Assembly (NCBI RefSeq): GCF_007474545.1
Contig: NZ_VKOG01000001.1
Coordinates: 496,001-560,000 of the forward strand
DNA: 64,000 bases
From: Chryseobacterium binzhouense
GTDB taxonomy: Bacteria; Bacteroidota; Bacteroidia; Flavobacteriales; Weeksellaceae
Direction of reading: 5' to 3'
Shown one piece after another: positions 21,740-29,522 of the stretch. A program made the position numbers and the translations under genes. Every line of letters begins with the position of its first letter. Positions within the stretch are counted from its first letter, which is position 1. Under the pieces are notes generated by a model, which searched no databases, had not been told where the DNA came from, and worked only from the letters and a program-made list of their open reading frames with translations.

Positions 21740-24433
21740 TTAAAATGTTACATCAAAGCCGACATAAAAATTAGCTTTCATAATCGGTGCATATACCATT
21801 CCGCCATCAAAATAATTCCCAAAAGGATTTCTGAAATCAACAATCGCATTTTTCTGTGAATAAGATGTTAAATTTTCTCCTCCCAAATAAGCTCTGATTT
21901 TTTTGTTGAAATTTCTCGAAATCTGTGCATTGAGTACAGCGTAAGATTCTGAATAAGCAGGAATTTGAAATTCAGCAGGATTGGTTGAGGTGATAGGTAA
22001 TCGCTGTTTTCCAACCAGATTTAATGTTGTATCAAAACTCCAGAAACCTTCTTTAGTATTTTTATTGGTTGAATACGCTAAATTTACAAACCCACGATGT
22101 TTCGCCATAAACGGAACTTGTCTTCTTCCCTCCATATAATCTGCCTGAACATCATAATATTTATATGCTAATCTTACATCAAAATTCTTCAGCGGAGTGA
22201 AATCCCACTGTGTCTGAAATGAGTTAGCGAAAGATTTTCCGTCCAGATTATAGAATGTCAGCTGCTGAGGCGAACGATCCAGATCTACCACTACCTGATC
22301 CTGAAAATCTGTTCTGAAAAAATCTGCAACGACTGTAGATTTCCTTCCGAAAATTTTGAACTCCTGTTGTAAGCTTGCGCCGTAGTTCCATGCAATTTCG
22401 GGTTTTAAGCCATAAATACTTCCATTGTTCTGCAGAACCTGAATGTTTCTGTTTGAGGCGAAATACTGTTGGTTTTCTGCAAATATATTGGCTGTTCGGA
22501 AACCTCTGCCGGCGGAAAGTCTTACAATAGTCTGTGGAGTAAAATCATATTTGAAATTTAATCTCGGTGTAAACTGAGTTCCTGCTAAATTATGGAAATC
22601 TGCTCTGGCTCCAGCAACCAATGTATATTTTAAACCAGTTAAAGTATATTCAGCAAAAATTCCGGGAACAGTTTCTGTTCTTTTAAAACGATTCATCAGA
22701 TAAGTTTCGTCATATCCGTCATACAGGAAACTTGCTCCTGTTTTATATTTATGATTGGTGTTGCCGATAATGCTTTCAAAAATTAAGTTAGAATAATACG
22801 TATGCTGATTTCCCGAATAATTTCTCAATCCGAAAAAGCTGTCCTGCTGATGATAAGTGTATTGATTCATCCAGCCTAAACTCTGATAAGGTTTCCCTTT
22901 AAAAACATAGCCGGTTTTGTTCCAGACCTGAAATCTGGAAATATCTATTCCAACACCATAAAGATTTTGTTGACTTTGCGGTATTTTTTTGTCAAAGCCG
23001 ATTTGTCCCGCAGTTCTTTCATCCTTAATAAAGTTGATTCCGAAATGTGAGCCAAAACCTGAGTGTTCTAAATCATTGAAATTTAATAAATAAGCAGCAT
23101 TGATCTGAGTTCCTTTGGGTCTGTCCAGAAAACTGTCGTTATTCATATCGGTATCTCCGAAAGTTCCGTTTCCATGAAGAAGGAAAGTCTGAGTCCAGTG
23201 ATCGTTAATGGGTTCCACATGGGTAATGTTGGCTTCTGCTCTTCCGTTGAAATCCGCAAAAAGGTTGAGCGAAGTTTCCGATTTTTCCGAATGTTTGATT
23301 AATTCGGTATTGATCTGACCTGTAATGCTTTCATAGCCGTTGGTAACGGTGCTTCCGCCTTTGGTAAGCTGAATGTTTTCAATCCATCTTCCGGGTATAA
23401 AATTCAGTCCGTATGCAGAAGCCAGTCCTCTGATTTCCGGAAGCAACTCTTTAGTCAGGCTTGTGTATTTTTGGTCTAAACCCAACATTTTGAGCTGTTT
23501 CGTTCCGGTTACTGCGTTGCTGAAAGATACATCAACCGTTGCGTTGGTCTCAAAGCTTTCAGACAAATTGCAGCAGGCTGCTTTCAGCAGTTCTTTTTTA
23601 TCAATATTAAAAACCAGTCCGGCGTCGTTTTTATTAATTGAAGTGGCAGCTTTTGAGCCTGTAATATTCACTTGCTCAATTTTTTTTTCTGAACCGGAAT
23701 GTGAAGTGTGATCTTCTGAATCATTATGATTGATGTGATTTTGTTTTTGGGATTCTTCTTCAAAATGAACTTTAGGATTGGTCTCCCCAAAAGCAATATT
23801 GCGGTCATAAAGACAGCAGCCGGGGAGTTTTTTATACACTTCATCTGTGGTTTTGTACATCTCGTTATCATGACCAACATCAGCAATTTTCTTTAGAATT
23901 TTGTCTGCTGAAGTTTTTGATGAATCAAAATGTAAGATAACGCTTTGTTTTTCAGCATTCCATTCGGCTGAATCGGCTCCGGCATCCTGAGCGGCTTTTT
24001 CAATTCTTGCTTTACAAGAACCGCAGTTCCCTTTTACGAAAAATTCGTTCTCACTTTTTTTATGTTCAGAATGCGGCATTTCCAAAACGGAAGATTGTGT
24101 AGATCTCTCATAATGACAACATGCAGGAAGATTTTTGTAAACGTTATCATCAGCCTTATATTTTTCGTTGTCGTGACCGGCTTCTGCTACTTTTGACAGA
24201 ATCTGGTCTGCTGAAATATTTTCTTTGGTTTCAAAACTCAACGTTTGCGAATCTATTGAGTATACAGCCGATTTGGCGCCAGCTTTTTTTGCAGTACTTT
24301 CAATTCTTTCTTTACACATTCCACAGTTTCCTTTCACCATAAACTGATGTTTGGTAAGATTTTGTGCAGAAATAGATATGGATAAAAATAACAGGAATGT
24401 TCCCAGAAATGTCCGGGTAATATATGATTTCAT
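21740..24433 (-). CDS. TonB-dependent receptor with two N-terminal HMA domains
   Basis: The 897-aa protein has a signal peptide (1-23), then two heavy-metal-associated domains: one with VKGNCGMCKERIE (CxxC at 37/40) and one with VKGNCGSCKARIE (CxxC at 137/140). Each ends in a CC pair (LPACCHY, LPGCCLY). A His-rich linker (about 215-245) follows, then a plug with GLASAYGLNFIPGRWIENIQ and a beta-barrel ending in aromatic residues (FYVGFDVTF). HMA domains bind copper or similar soft metals, so this is likely an outer-membrane metal or metallophore transporter or sensor. The Cys/His-rich gene upstream (24502-24861) fits a metal theme. Receptors normally have a carboxypeptidase-like extension here, so the HMA pair is unusual. 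Confidence 0.88.
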   Translation of the reverse strand: MKSYITRTFLGTFLLFLSISISAQNLTKHQFMVKGNCGMCKERIESTAKKAGAKSAVYSIDSQTLSFETKENISADQILSKVAEAGHDNEKYKADDNVYKNLPACCHYERSTQSSVLEMPHSEHKKSENEFFVKGNCGSCKARIEKAAQDAGADSAEWNAEKQSVILHFDSSKTSADKILKKIADVGHDNEMYKTTDEVYKKLPGCCLYDRNIAFGETNPKVHFEEESQKQNHINHNDSEDHTSHSGSEKKIEQVNITGSKAATSINKNDAGLVFNIDKKELLKAACCNLSESFETNATVDVSFSNAVTGTKQLKMLGLDQKYTSLTKELLPEIRGLASAYGLNFIPGRWIENIQLTKGGSTVTNGYESITGQINTELIKHSEKSETSLNLFADFNGRAEANITHVEPINDHWTQTFLLHGNGTFGDTDMNNDSFLDRPKGTQINAAYLLNFNDLEHSGFGSHFGINFIKDERTAGQIGFDKKIPQSQQNLYGVGIDISRFQVWNKTGYVFKGKPYQSLGWMNQYTYHQQDSFFGLRNYSGNQHTYYSNLIFESIIGNTNHKYKTGASFLYDGYDETYLMNRFKRTETVPGIFAEYTLTGLKYTLVAGARADFHNLAGTQFTPRLNFKYDFTPQTIVRLSAGRGFRTANIFAENQQYFASNRNIQVLQNNGSIYGLKPEIAWNYGASLQQEFKIFGRKSTVVADFFRTDFQDQVVVDLDRSPQQLTFYNLDGKSFANSFQTQWDFTPLKNFDVRLAYKYYDVQADYMEGRRQVPFMAKHRGFVNLAYSTNKNTKEGFWSFDTTLNLVGKQRLPITSTNPAEFQIPAYSESYAVLNAQISRNFNKKIRAYLGGENLTSYSQKNAIVDFRNPFGNYFDGGMVYAPIMKANFYVGFDVTF

Positions 24434-24501
24434 AAGTTTTCTAAATTAAATTAAATAAAATAGCTGTTCATTACATGCGTAATAAACCTGTGAATTGTTA
24501 T

Positions 24502-24861
24502 TTAAGCTAATTTAGGCGGCTGCCAGATTTCCTTTAAACTGTCTGAAATAAAAGGGTCAATATACTGAACCTGTATTTTGGTAATGGTAGGAAAAGAAGT
24601 AAATTCTCCGAAGTTGTCTTTTGTGAAATTATTTTCCAGAAATGTATGACAGGTCATACAGAAAGAACAGCAGTCATCATTGCAGGATTGATGTTCTTTT
24701 TTTGATTCCTTAGAATGGTCACCTTCTGTATCGCAGCATGATTTTGTCTTCGATTCTGTTTTACAGCAATTTTCCTGCGAAACCTGCGCGTAGAAATTAT
24801 CTTTAGGAATCAGAAAAATTCCTAAACATAAGATAATGAATAAAAAGCGGATGGGTTTCAC
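24502..24861 (-). CDS. Cys/His-rich exported protein (metal-related)
   Basis: The 119-aa protein starts at a GTG (24859-24861), with the signal-like N-terminus MKPIRFLFIILCLGIFLIPK. The middle is packed with metal-type ligands: ENCCKTESKTKSCCDTEGDH, then CNDDCCSFCMTCH, and a conserved-looking C-terminal QYIDPFISDSLKEIWQPPK. Flavobacterial genes of this type often precede TonB receptors in copper loci, as here with a 68-bp gap. A TAAATTTG -7 element ends only a few bases before the GTG, suggesting an almost leaderless transcript. A periplasmic metal-binding role is inferred. Confidence 0.7.
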   Translation of the reverse strand: MKPIRFLFIILCLGIFLIPKDNFYAQVSQENCCKTESKTKSCCDTEGDHSKESKKEHQSCNDDCCSFCMTCHTFLENNFTKDNFGEFTSFPTITKIQVQYIDPFISDSLKEIWQPPKLA

Positions 24862-24865
24862 AGTG

Positions 24866-24873
24866 CAAATTTA
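24866..24873 (-). promoter_or_regulatory. Candidate -7 element TAAATTTG of the Cys/His-rich gene
   Basis: The plus strand reads CAAATTTA, i.e. TAAATTTG on the minus strand, and ends 4 bp before the GTG start. A TTG lies 25 bp further upstream (24899-24901), slightly farther than usual. It implies a leaderless or near-leaderless mRNA. Confidence 0.35.
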
Positions 24874-24884
24874 AGAAAAATTGT

Positions 24885-25550
24885 TTAAAGTGCTTCACCA
24901 ACTTTTTTAGCACAGTCATGCCAAGGCTCACCGTGTGCAGGATTGAGTTTTGGTTTTGGTCCTGTATTGGCAACAGCAGGTTGCGGAGCAGGAACGGGAA
25001 CTACTTGCGGAGCATTTTGTACAGGCGTGTTGCTTGGTGCAGGTTGAGCAGCAGGCTTGCTGTTTAAAGGCTGACCGACAGGAATATCACATCGGTGTCC
25101 CGGTTGTCCGTGAGGCGGATTCATTCCCGGCGCTGTTTTTACCTGTTTTCCATTATTGTCTATGGCAATTTTCCCCGGACTTACGGCATTGGGATCTATT
25201 TGTACCGAACCATTAGGGGAAACATTAATATTTTGTGCTGAAGAATTTGCAGGCTGAGCTGCGCTTCCATTGAGTGGCTGTCCTACAGGAATGTCACATC
25301 GGTGACCAGGTTCTCCGTGTGGAGGATTCATTCCGGGAGCTGTAACCATGGTTGATCCGGCTTGAGTATTAGATTTTATACCTGCCTGATCCATCAACGT
25401 TGTCTGAGGCTTGCTGAACGCTACATTAGGCTGTTGTGCAACTCCCTCTTCTTTTATATAAGTTGGCTTTTCGTCTTTTTTACATGAAACAGCAACAAAC
25501 GAAGCTGCAAAAATTCCTAAAAGTAAATTTCTCATATCAAATCTCTTCAT
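24885..25550 (-). CDS. Lipoprotein with three HG.PxHxC repeats
   Basis: The 221-aa protein has a lipoprotein signal with lipobox FVAVSC (Cys23); the start could be the ATG at 25548-25550 or the in-frame ATG 15 bp inside. It then has low-complexity Pro/Ala/Asn regions separating three repeats: APGMNPPHGEPGHRCDIPVG (71-90), APGMNPPHGQPGHRCDIPVG (140-159) and a diverged KLNPAHGEPWHDCAKKVGEA at the C-terminus. Conserved His-x3-His-x-Cys spacing suggests metal binding. I know the motif as a common Bacteroidota outer-membrane lipoprotein feature, function unknown. It is preceded by the two-component operon terminator and followed by the metal-related genes. Confidence 0.75.
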   Translation of the reverse strand: MKRFDMRNLLLGIFAASFVAVSCKKDEKPTYIKEEGVAQQPNVAFSKPQTTLMDQAGIKSNTQAGSTMVTAPGMNPPHGEPGHRCDIPVGQPLNGSAAQPANSSAQNINVSPNGSVQIDPNAVSPGKIAIDNNGKQVKTAPGMNPPHGQPGHRCDIPVGQPLNSKPAAQPAPSNTPVQNAPQVVPVPAPQPAVANTGPKPKLNPAHGEPWHDCAKKVGEAL

Positions 25551-25557
25551 AAAAACA

Positions 25558-25593
25558 AAATTAGCAAAACATTTTGAATTGTTTTGCTAATTT
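25558..25593 (-). terminator. Strong hairpin after the response-regulator gene
   Basis: AAATTAGCAAAAC and GTTTTGCTAATTT are perfect 13-bp arms around a 10-nt loop, 20 bp past the regulator stop and just upstream of the lipoprotein gene. The T-tract is weak, but the stem is clear. Confidence 0.65.
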
Positions 25594-25614
25594 AGAATTT
25601 ATATAGTTTTTACT

Positions 25615-26301
25615 TTAATTTTTCACCAAAAGTCTAAAACCTTCTCCGTGGACGTTGATGATTTCCAACCCTTCATCATCTTTCAGAAGCTTACGCAGTT
25701 TGGCAATGTAAACATCCATACTTCTTGCGGTAAAATAATTTTCTTTTTTCCAGATTTTTCTTAATGCGAGATCTCTTGGCATAAAGTCATTTCTGTGGAG
25801 ACACAGCAATTTTAAAAGCTCATTTTCTTTCGGAGAAAGTTTGTATTCTTTATCACCTACTCTTAGCTGTCTCAGCATAGAGTCAAAGAAAATATTGCTG
25901 ATTTTAAACTGCTCCTGCTCTTCATTTTCAAGAGTGGAACTTCTTTGAAGGATTGCCTTTATTTTATACAAAAGCAGCTCAGTATCAAACGGTTTTGTGA
26001 TGTAATCATCTGCTCCGAGCTGATAACCTTTCAGTATATCTTCCCTCATATTTCTTGCAGTAAGGAAAATGATGGGTGTATTTTTATCAATTTTTTTTAC
26101 GTCTTCTGCTAAAGAAAATCCATCTTTTTTAGGCATCATCACATCGAAAATGCAGATGTCGAACTCATTTTCAGTAAATTCTTTCAACCCCTGTTCTCCG
26201 TCTACGGCAAGGGTAACTTCAAAATTATTGATGGTGAGATAATCTTTCAGTACTGCACCGAAACTCTGATCGTCTTCTACTAATAATATTCTGTTGCTCA
26301 T
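25615..26301 (-). CDS. rprY: Two-component response regulator, OmpR/RprY type
   Basis: The 228-aa protein has an N-terminal receiver (MSNRILLVEDD acidic pocket, phospho-acceptor Asp in ICIFDVMMPKKDG, Thr in IFLTAR, Lys in YITKPFD). Its C-terminal winged-helix DNA-binding domain holds YKLSPKENELLKLLCLHRND and SMDVYIAKLRKLLKDD. It is 29 bp downstream of the histidine kinase gene on the same strand. Length and sequence style match RprY-like regulators of Bacteroidota. Target genes are not indicated by the sequence. Confidence 0.93.
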   Translation of the reverse strand: MSNRILLVEDDQSFGAVLKDYLTINNFEVTLAVDGEQGLKEFTENEFDICIFDVMMPKKDGFSLAEDVKKIDKNTPIIFLTARNMREDILKGYQLGADDYITKPFDTELLLYKIKAILQRSSTLENEEQEQFKISNIFFDSMLRQLRVGDKEYKLSPKENELLKLLCLHRNDFMPRDLALRKIWKKENYFTARSMDVYIAKLRKLLKDDEGLEIINVHGEGFRLLVKN

Positions 26302-26330
26302 ATTTATATTTTTTAATTTATTATTTGATT

Positions 26331-27878
26331 TTAAGCCATTGGAAGTTTTATGATAAACTTGCTTCCTTTATCTTTCTGAGATTCTACAATAATCTGACCT
26401 TTATGAAGTTCTACGATTTTTTTCACGTAAGACAACCCTAATCCCTGACCTTTTACATTGTGGATGTTTCCTGTTTCTTCACGGAAAAATTTTTCAAAAA
26501 TCTTGGTTTTATTTTGGGTTTCCATTCCCATTCCTTTGTCTGAAACTTCAAGAACGTAGAAGTTGCCTTCATTTCTCGTTTCTATTTTTATTTCCGGTGT
26601 GTTGGGTGAATATTTGTTGGCATTATCCAAAAGATTGACCAGCATATTGGAGATATGAAATTCATCAATTTTAAACTGATATTTTTCAGCATGGAAGTTC
26701 TGGGTAAGAATTCCATTCCGTTGCGCGACAATCAGTCCGAAAGATTCTGTTGTTTTCTTTATTAATTCCCGTACGTTGGTTTCTTTTAAAAATAATTTCA
26801 CCTCATTTCGTTCAAGCTTAGACATGTTAAGAACATTTTCAACCTGTTTTTTCATTCTTAGGTTTTCCTGTTTGATGAGGTTTGAATAGTACTTTACCTT
26901 ATCAGGGTTGGTTGCGATTTTATCATTAGCAAGAGAGTCTGTAGCTACAGAAATTGTTGCCAGAGGAGTTTTGAACTCGTGAGACATATTGTTGATAAAA
27001 TCTGTTTTTACCTCTGCCAGTTTTTTCTGTCTCATCATGTAATTGATGGAAATGATATAAATTCCCAAAATGGTAAGAAGCGATAAAAAAGTTCCCAAAA
27101 GCATCGGCCAGTTATTCATTGCAAGAGAGTACTCTTTTTTAGGAAAGACCAAAGCCAGTGTATAAAGTGTTCTGTCTTTTGTATCGGTAAAAAGTGGATA
27201 GGAATACGAGTTGCTGTCCTTTTTTTCTTTAAATATTTTATTGGCAATATTCGTTAGTTTGTTGTTTCGGTCAGACACTCCATATCCAAAATCGGAGTTA
27301 ATTCCTTTCATTCGAAGTTCTTTGGTGATGACAGAATCAAGAGTTTTCAAATCTACCCTTTTGCTGATGGGACGATTGGTGCCGGCTACTCTTACGAATT
27401 CTTTAAGCTCGTAGTCGCCACTTTCAATATCACTGTTGATTTCCGAAGTAAGAATCTCTCTTTTGGTTGTGTCTTTTTTTACTTTGTAAGCGGCGTCATC
27501 CGAATACATTGTGGTAAGACGTATAGAGTCTCCCAAAGAAGAAAGAGGGAGCTGTTTGGTTTCGATGATGTTTCTGTAATAAATGATTGATTTTTGTGTA
27601 CCCGAATCCTGAGTCTGCTGAATGGTAGTAAGCGAAGGTTTATCTGAATTGGCTTTGATATTATCACGAAAATTAGAATAATATTCATTCAACAATTTAT
27701 CAGCTTCTATTTTTGCAACATTATCTGACGTATTTTCCAAAGCGGAATACACTTTGTTGGAAAATTCCTGCTCTAAAGCTACATAGTAACCTTTAAGCCA
27801 ATAAAACTGCAGAGTGACAAAGACAATTAATGAAATTGTCATAAAAACAGAGATTATAGGAATGAATTTGTTATTCAT
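26331..27878 (-). CDS. rprX: Sensor histidine kinase, RprX type
   Basis: The 515-aa protein has a membrane segment at about 8-27 and a second near 255-278, enclosing a periplasmic sensing domain of roughly 225 residues. The H-box is FINNMSHEFKTPLATIS, the N-box LVNLLDNANKYSPN, and the G-boxes VSDKGMGME and GQGLGLSYVKKIVELHKG, so it is a complete HisKA-HATPase kinase. It is co-transcribed with the response regulator that follows 29 bp later. The signal it senses is unknown. Confidence 0.93.
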   Translation of the reverse strand: MNNKFIPIISVFMTISLIVFVTLQFYWLKGYYVALEQEFSNKVYSALENTSDNVAKIEADKLLNEYYSNFRDNIKANSDKPSLTTIQQTQDSGTQKSIIYYRNIIETKQLPLSSLGDSIRLTTMYSDDAAYKVKKDTTKREILTSEINSDIESGDYELKEFVRVAGTNRPISKRVDLKTLDSVITKELRMKGINSDFGYGVSDRNNKLTNIANKIFKEKKDSNSYSYPLFTDTKDRTLYTLALVFPKKEYSLAMNNWPMLLGTFLSLLTILGIYIISINYMMRQKKLAEVKTDFINNMSHEFKTPLATISVATDSLANDKIATNPDKVKYYSNLIKQENLRMKKQVENVLNMSKLERNEVKLFLKETNVRELIKKTTESFGLIVAQRNGILTQNFHAEKYQFKIDEFHISNMLVNLLDNANKYSPNTPEIKIETRNEGNFYVLEVSDKGMGMETQNKTKIFEKFFREETGNIHNVKGQGLGLSYVKKIVELHKGQIIVESQKDKGSKFIIKLPMA

Positions 27879-28079
27879 TGCATATTTTAATTAAAATTAT
27901 AAATGTTAAAATTAAGCATTTTAAGATTTAGTAAACAAAATATAAGCCAAATTATTGTATTATTTTTCTTAAAAATATGGTTTTTAACATTTAATTATAA
28001 ATATTGTTCGTTAACCTTAACGTATATTGTGAATTACTTATCTTAAAGATCTCAAAAATTTAATTTAAAATAAATCAAT

Positions 28080-28568
28080 ATGAATTCAGAAATTACTTTT
28101 ACTCCAGATTTTGATTCTTCAAGCGTTTATGTGATGAAAGTTTATCAGCAGAATGTCACCACCATCTGGAGTCACTTCACCCAATCAGATTTACTTGCTT
28201 TGTGGTGGGCGCCAAAACCCTGGAAATGCGAAACCGTAAAACAGGAATTTTCTGAAAACGGAACATGGTTATACATAATGCTCGGTCCAAATGGGGAAAA
28301 ACATTTTGCTAAAGCTCAGTATGGAGAGATCAAACCCAATAGAAGCTTTGACTGGACTGATGCTTTTTGCGATGAAAACGGTGTCATCAATGAAGAACTT
28401 CCTAAAGCAAAATGGTTGTTTGGTTTTACCGGTGTTGAAGAAGGAACTAAGGTTACCATCAATATTCATTTTGATTCGGAGGAAGAAATGAGATCAGTTT
28501 TGGATATGGGCTTTGAAGAAGGTTTCAAAATGGGACTTTTACAATTGGAAGAAGTTCTTCAGAAGTAA
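28080..28568 (+). CDS. SRPBCC / AHSA1-like domain protein
   Basis: The 162-aa soluble protein has the Aha1-C/START-like pattern of SRPBCC proteins: VTTIWSHFTQSDLLALWWAPKPWKC at the front, GPNGEKHFAKAQYGEIKPN in the middle, and LFGFTGVEEGTKVTINIHF with a C-terminal helix FEEGFKMGLLQLEEVL. The fold binds hydrophobic ligands; in this single-domain group the physiological ligand is unknown. It is divergent from the kinase gene, with about 200 bp of AT-rich promoter DNA between them. Confidence 0.85.
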   Translation: MNSEITFTPDFDSSSVYVMKVYQQNVTTIWSHFTQSDLLALWWAPKPWKCETVKQEFSENGTWLYIMLGPNGEKHFAKAQYGEIKPNRSFDWTDAFCDENGVINEELPKAKWLFGFTGVEEGTKVTINIHFDSEEEMRSVLDMGFEEGFKMGLLQLEEVLQK

Positions 28569-28577
28569 TTATCTTTG
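28545..28577 (+). promoter_or_regulatory. Candidate promoter for the pseudouridine synthase gene
   Basis: TTG (28545-28547), 22 bp, then TATCTTTG (28570-28577) matches the Bacteroidota -33/-7 arrangement. It overlaps the end of the SRPBCC gene and lies 32 bp before the next ATG. Confidence 0.5.
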
Positions 28578-28609
28578 CACTGGAAGAAGCAAAATTTTCT
28601 TCATTAAAA

Positions 28610-29290
28610 ATGATTGGAGAGCAGATTGTATACGAAGACAACCACCTTTTGGTAATCAATAAAAAAGTAGGACAGCTTGTACAGGGTGACAAAACAGGCG
28701 ATGAATCTTTATTGGAAGCCATCAAAAATTTCATCAAAAAAAGAGATAATAAGCCAGGAAATGTGTTTCTTGGTCTGGTTCATCGTATCGACAGACCCAC
28801 TTCTGGTTTGGTCATTTATGCTAAAACATCCAAAGCTCTGTCACGCCTCACTCAAATGGTTAAAAATCGTGAAATCAAAAAAACATATTGGGCAGTTGTG
28901 GCAAAAGAGATGATTCCAAGAACGCAAAAACTGGTGCATTATCTGAAAAAAAATGAAAAAAATAATAAAGCCATAGTTTTCCCAAAAGCAACTGATGGCG
29001 CAAAAGAAGCTATTCTAACTTACAATGTGATCAAAAATTTAGATAATTATCTTCTTTTGGAAATTGATCTTGAAACAGGAAGACATCATCAGATTCGCGC
29101 TCAGTTATCAAAAACAGGAGTTCCTATTAAAGGAGACTTGAAATATGGTTCGCCACGCTCCAATCCAGATGGCGGAATTAATCTGCATGCCAGAAAACTT
29201 GAATTCATACACCCAGTTACTAAAGAAAAAATTGAAATCACAGCTCCGGTACCTCATAATGATGCGGTTTGGAGAGCTTGTGAAGAGTAG
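28610..29290 (+). CDS. RluA-family pseudouridine synthase
   Basis: The 226-aa protein contains the RluA-group catalytic motif GLVHRIDRPTSGLVIYAKTSKA (catalytic Asp in HRID). It also has IKKTYWAVV, ETGRHHQIRAQLS and a C-terminal LHARKLEFIHPVT. It isomerises uridine to pseudouridine in rRNA or tRNA. The N-terminal S4-type domain is absent, as in short RluA-like members. The start is the ATG at 28610; 41 bp separate it from the SRPBCC stop. Confidence 0.93.
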   Translation: MIGEQIVYEDNHLLVINKKVGQLVQGDKTGDESLLEAIKNFIKKRDNKPGNVFLGLVHRIDRPTSGLVIYAKTSKALSRLTQMVKNREIKKTYWAVVAKEMIPRTQKLVHYLKKNEKNNKAIVFPKATDGAKEAILTYNVIKNLDNYLLLEIDLETGRHHQIRAQLSKTGVPIKGDLKYGSPRSNPDGGINLHARKLEFIHPVTKEKIEITAPVPHNDAVWRACEE

Positions 29291-29522
29291 TAATCAGTCT
29301 TCTATTAAATCAATAAATAATACGAAACCGACACTTTTAATTAAAAGTTTTGGAAGAGAGATAGTAAATGTTAAAATTTTATATATTGCAAATAGTTAGC
29401 ATTAATTGTGATTAATTTTATTAATGTCTCATTTTTTAATTGGTTAAATTGTGATATTGTTAATTTTAATATTGTGTGTTAAATAATAAATTCATACATT
29501 TATCAAAATTTAATCCATATTT
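29291..29522. other. AT-rich intergenic stretch, no feature seen
   Basis: Between the pseudouridine synthase gene and the first T9SS-cargo gene I see only AT-rich DNA with no convincing gene, hairpin or repeat. The promoter of the following gene is presumably here. Confidence 0.5.
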
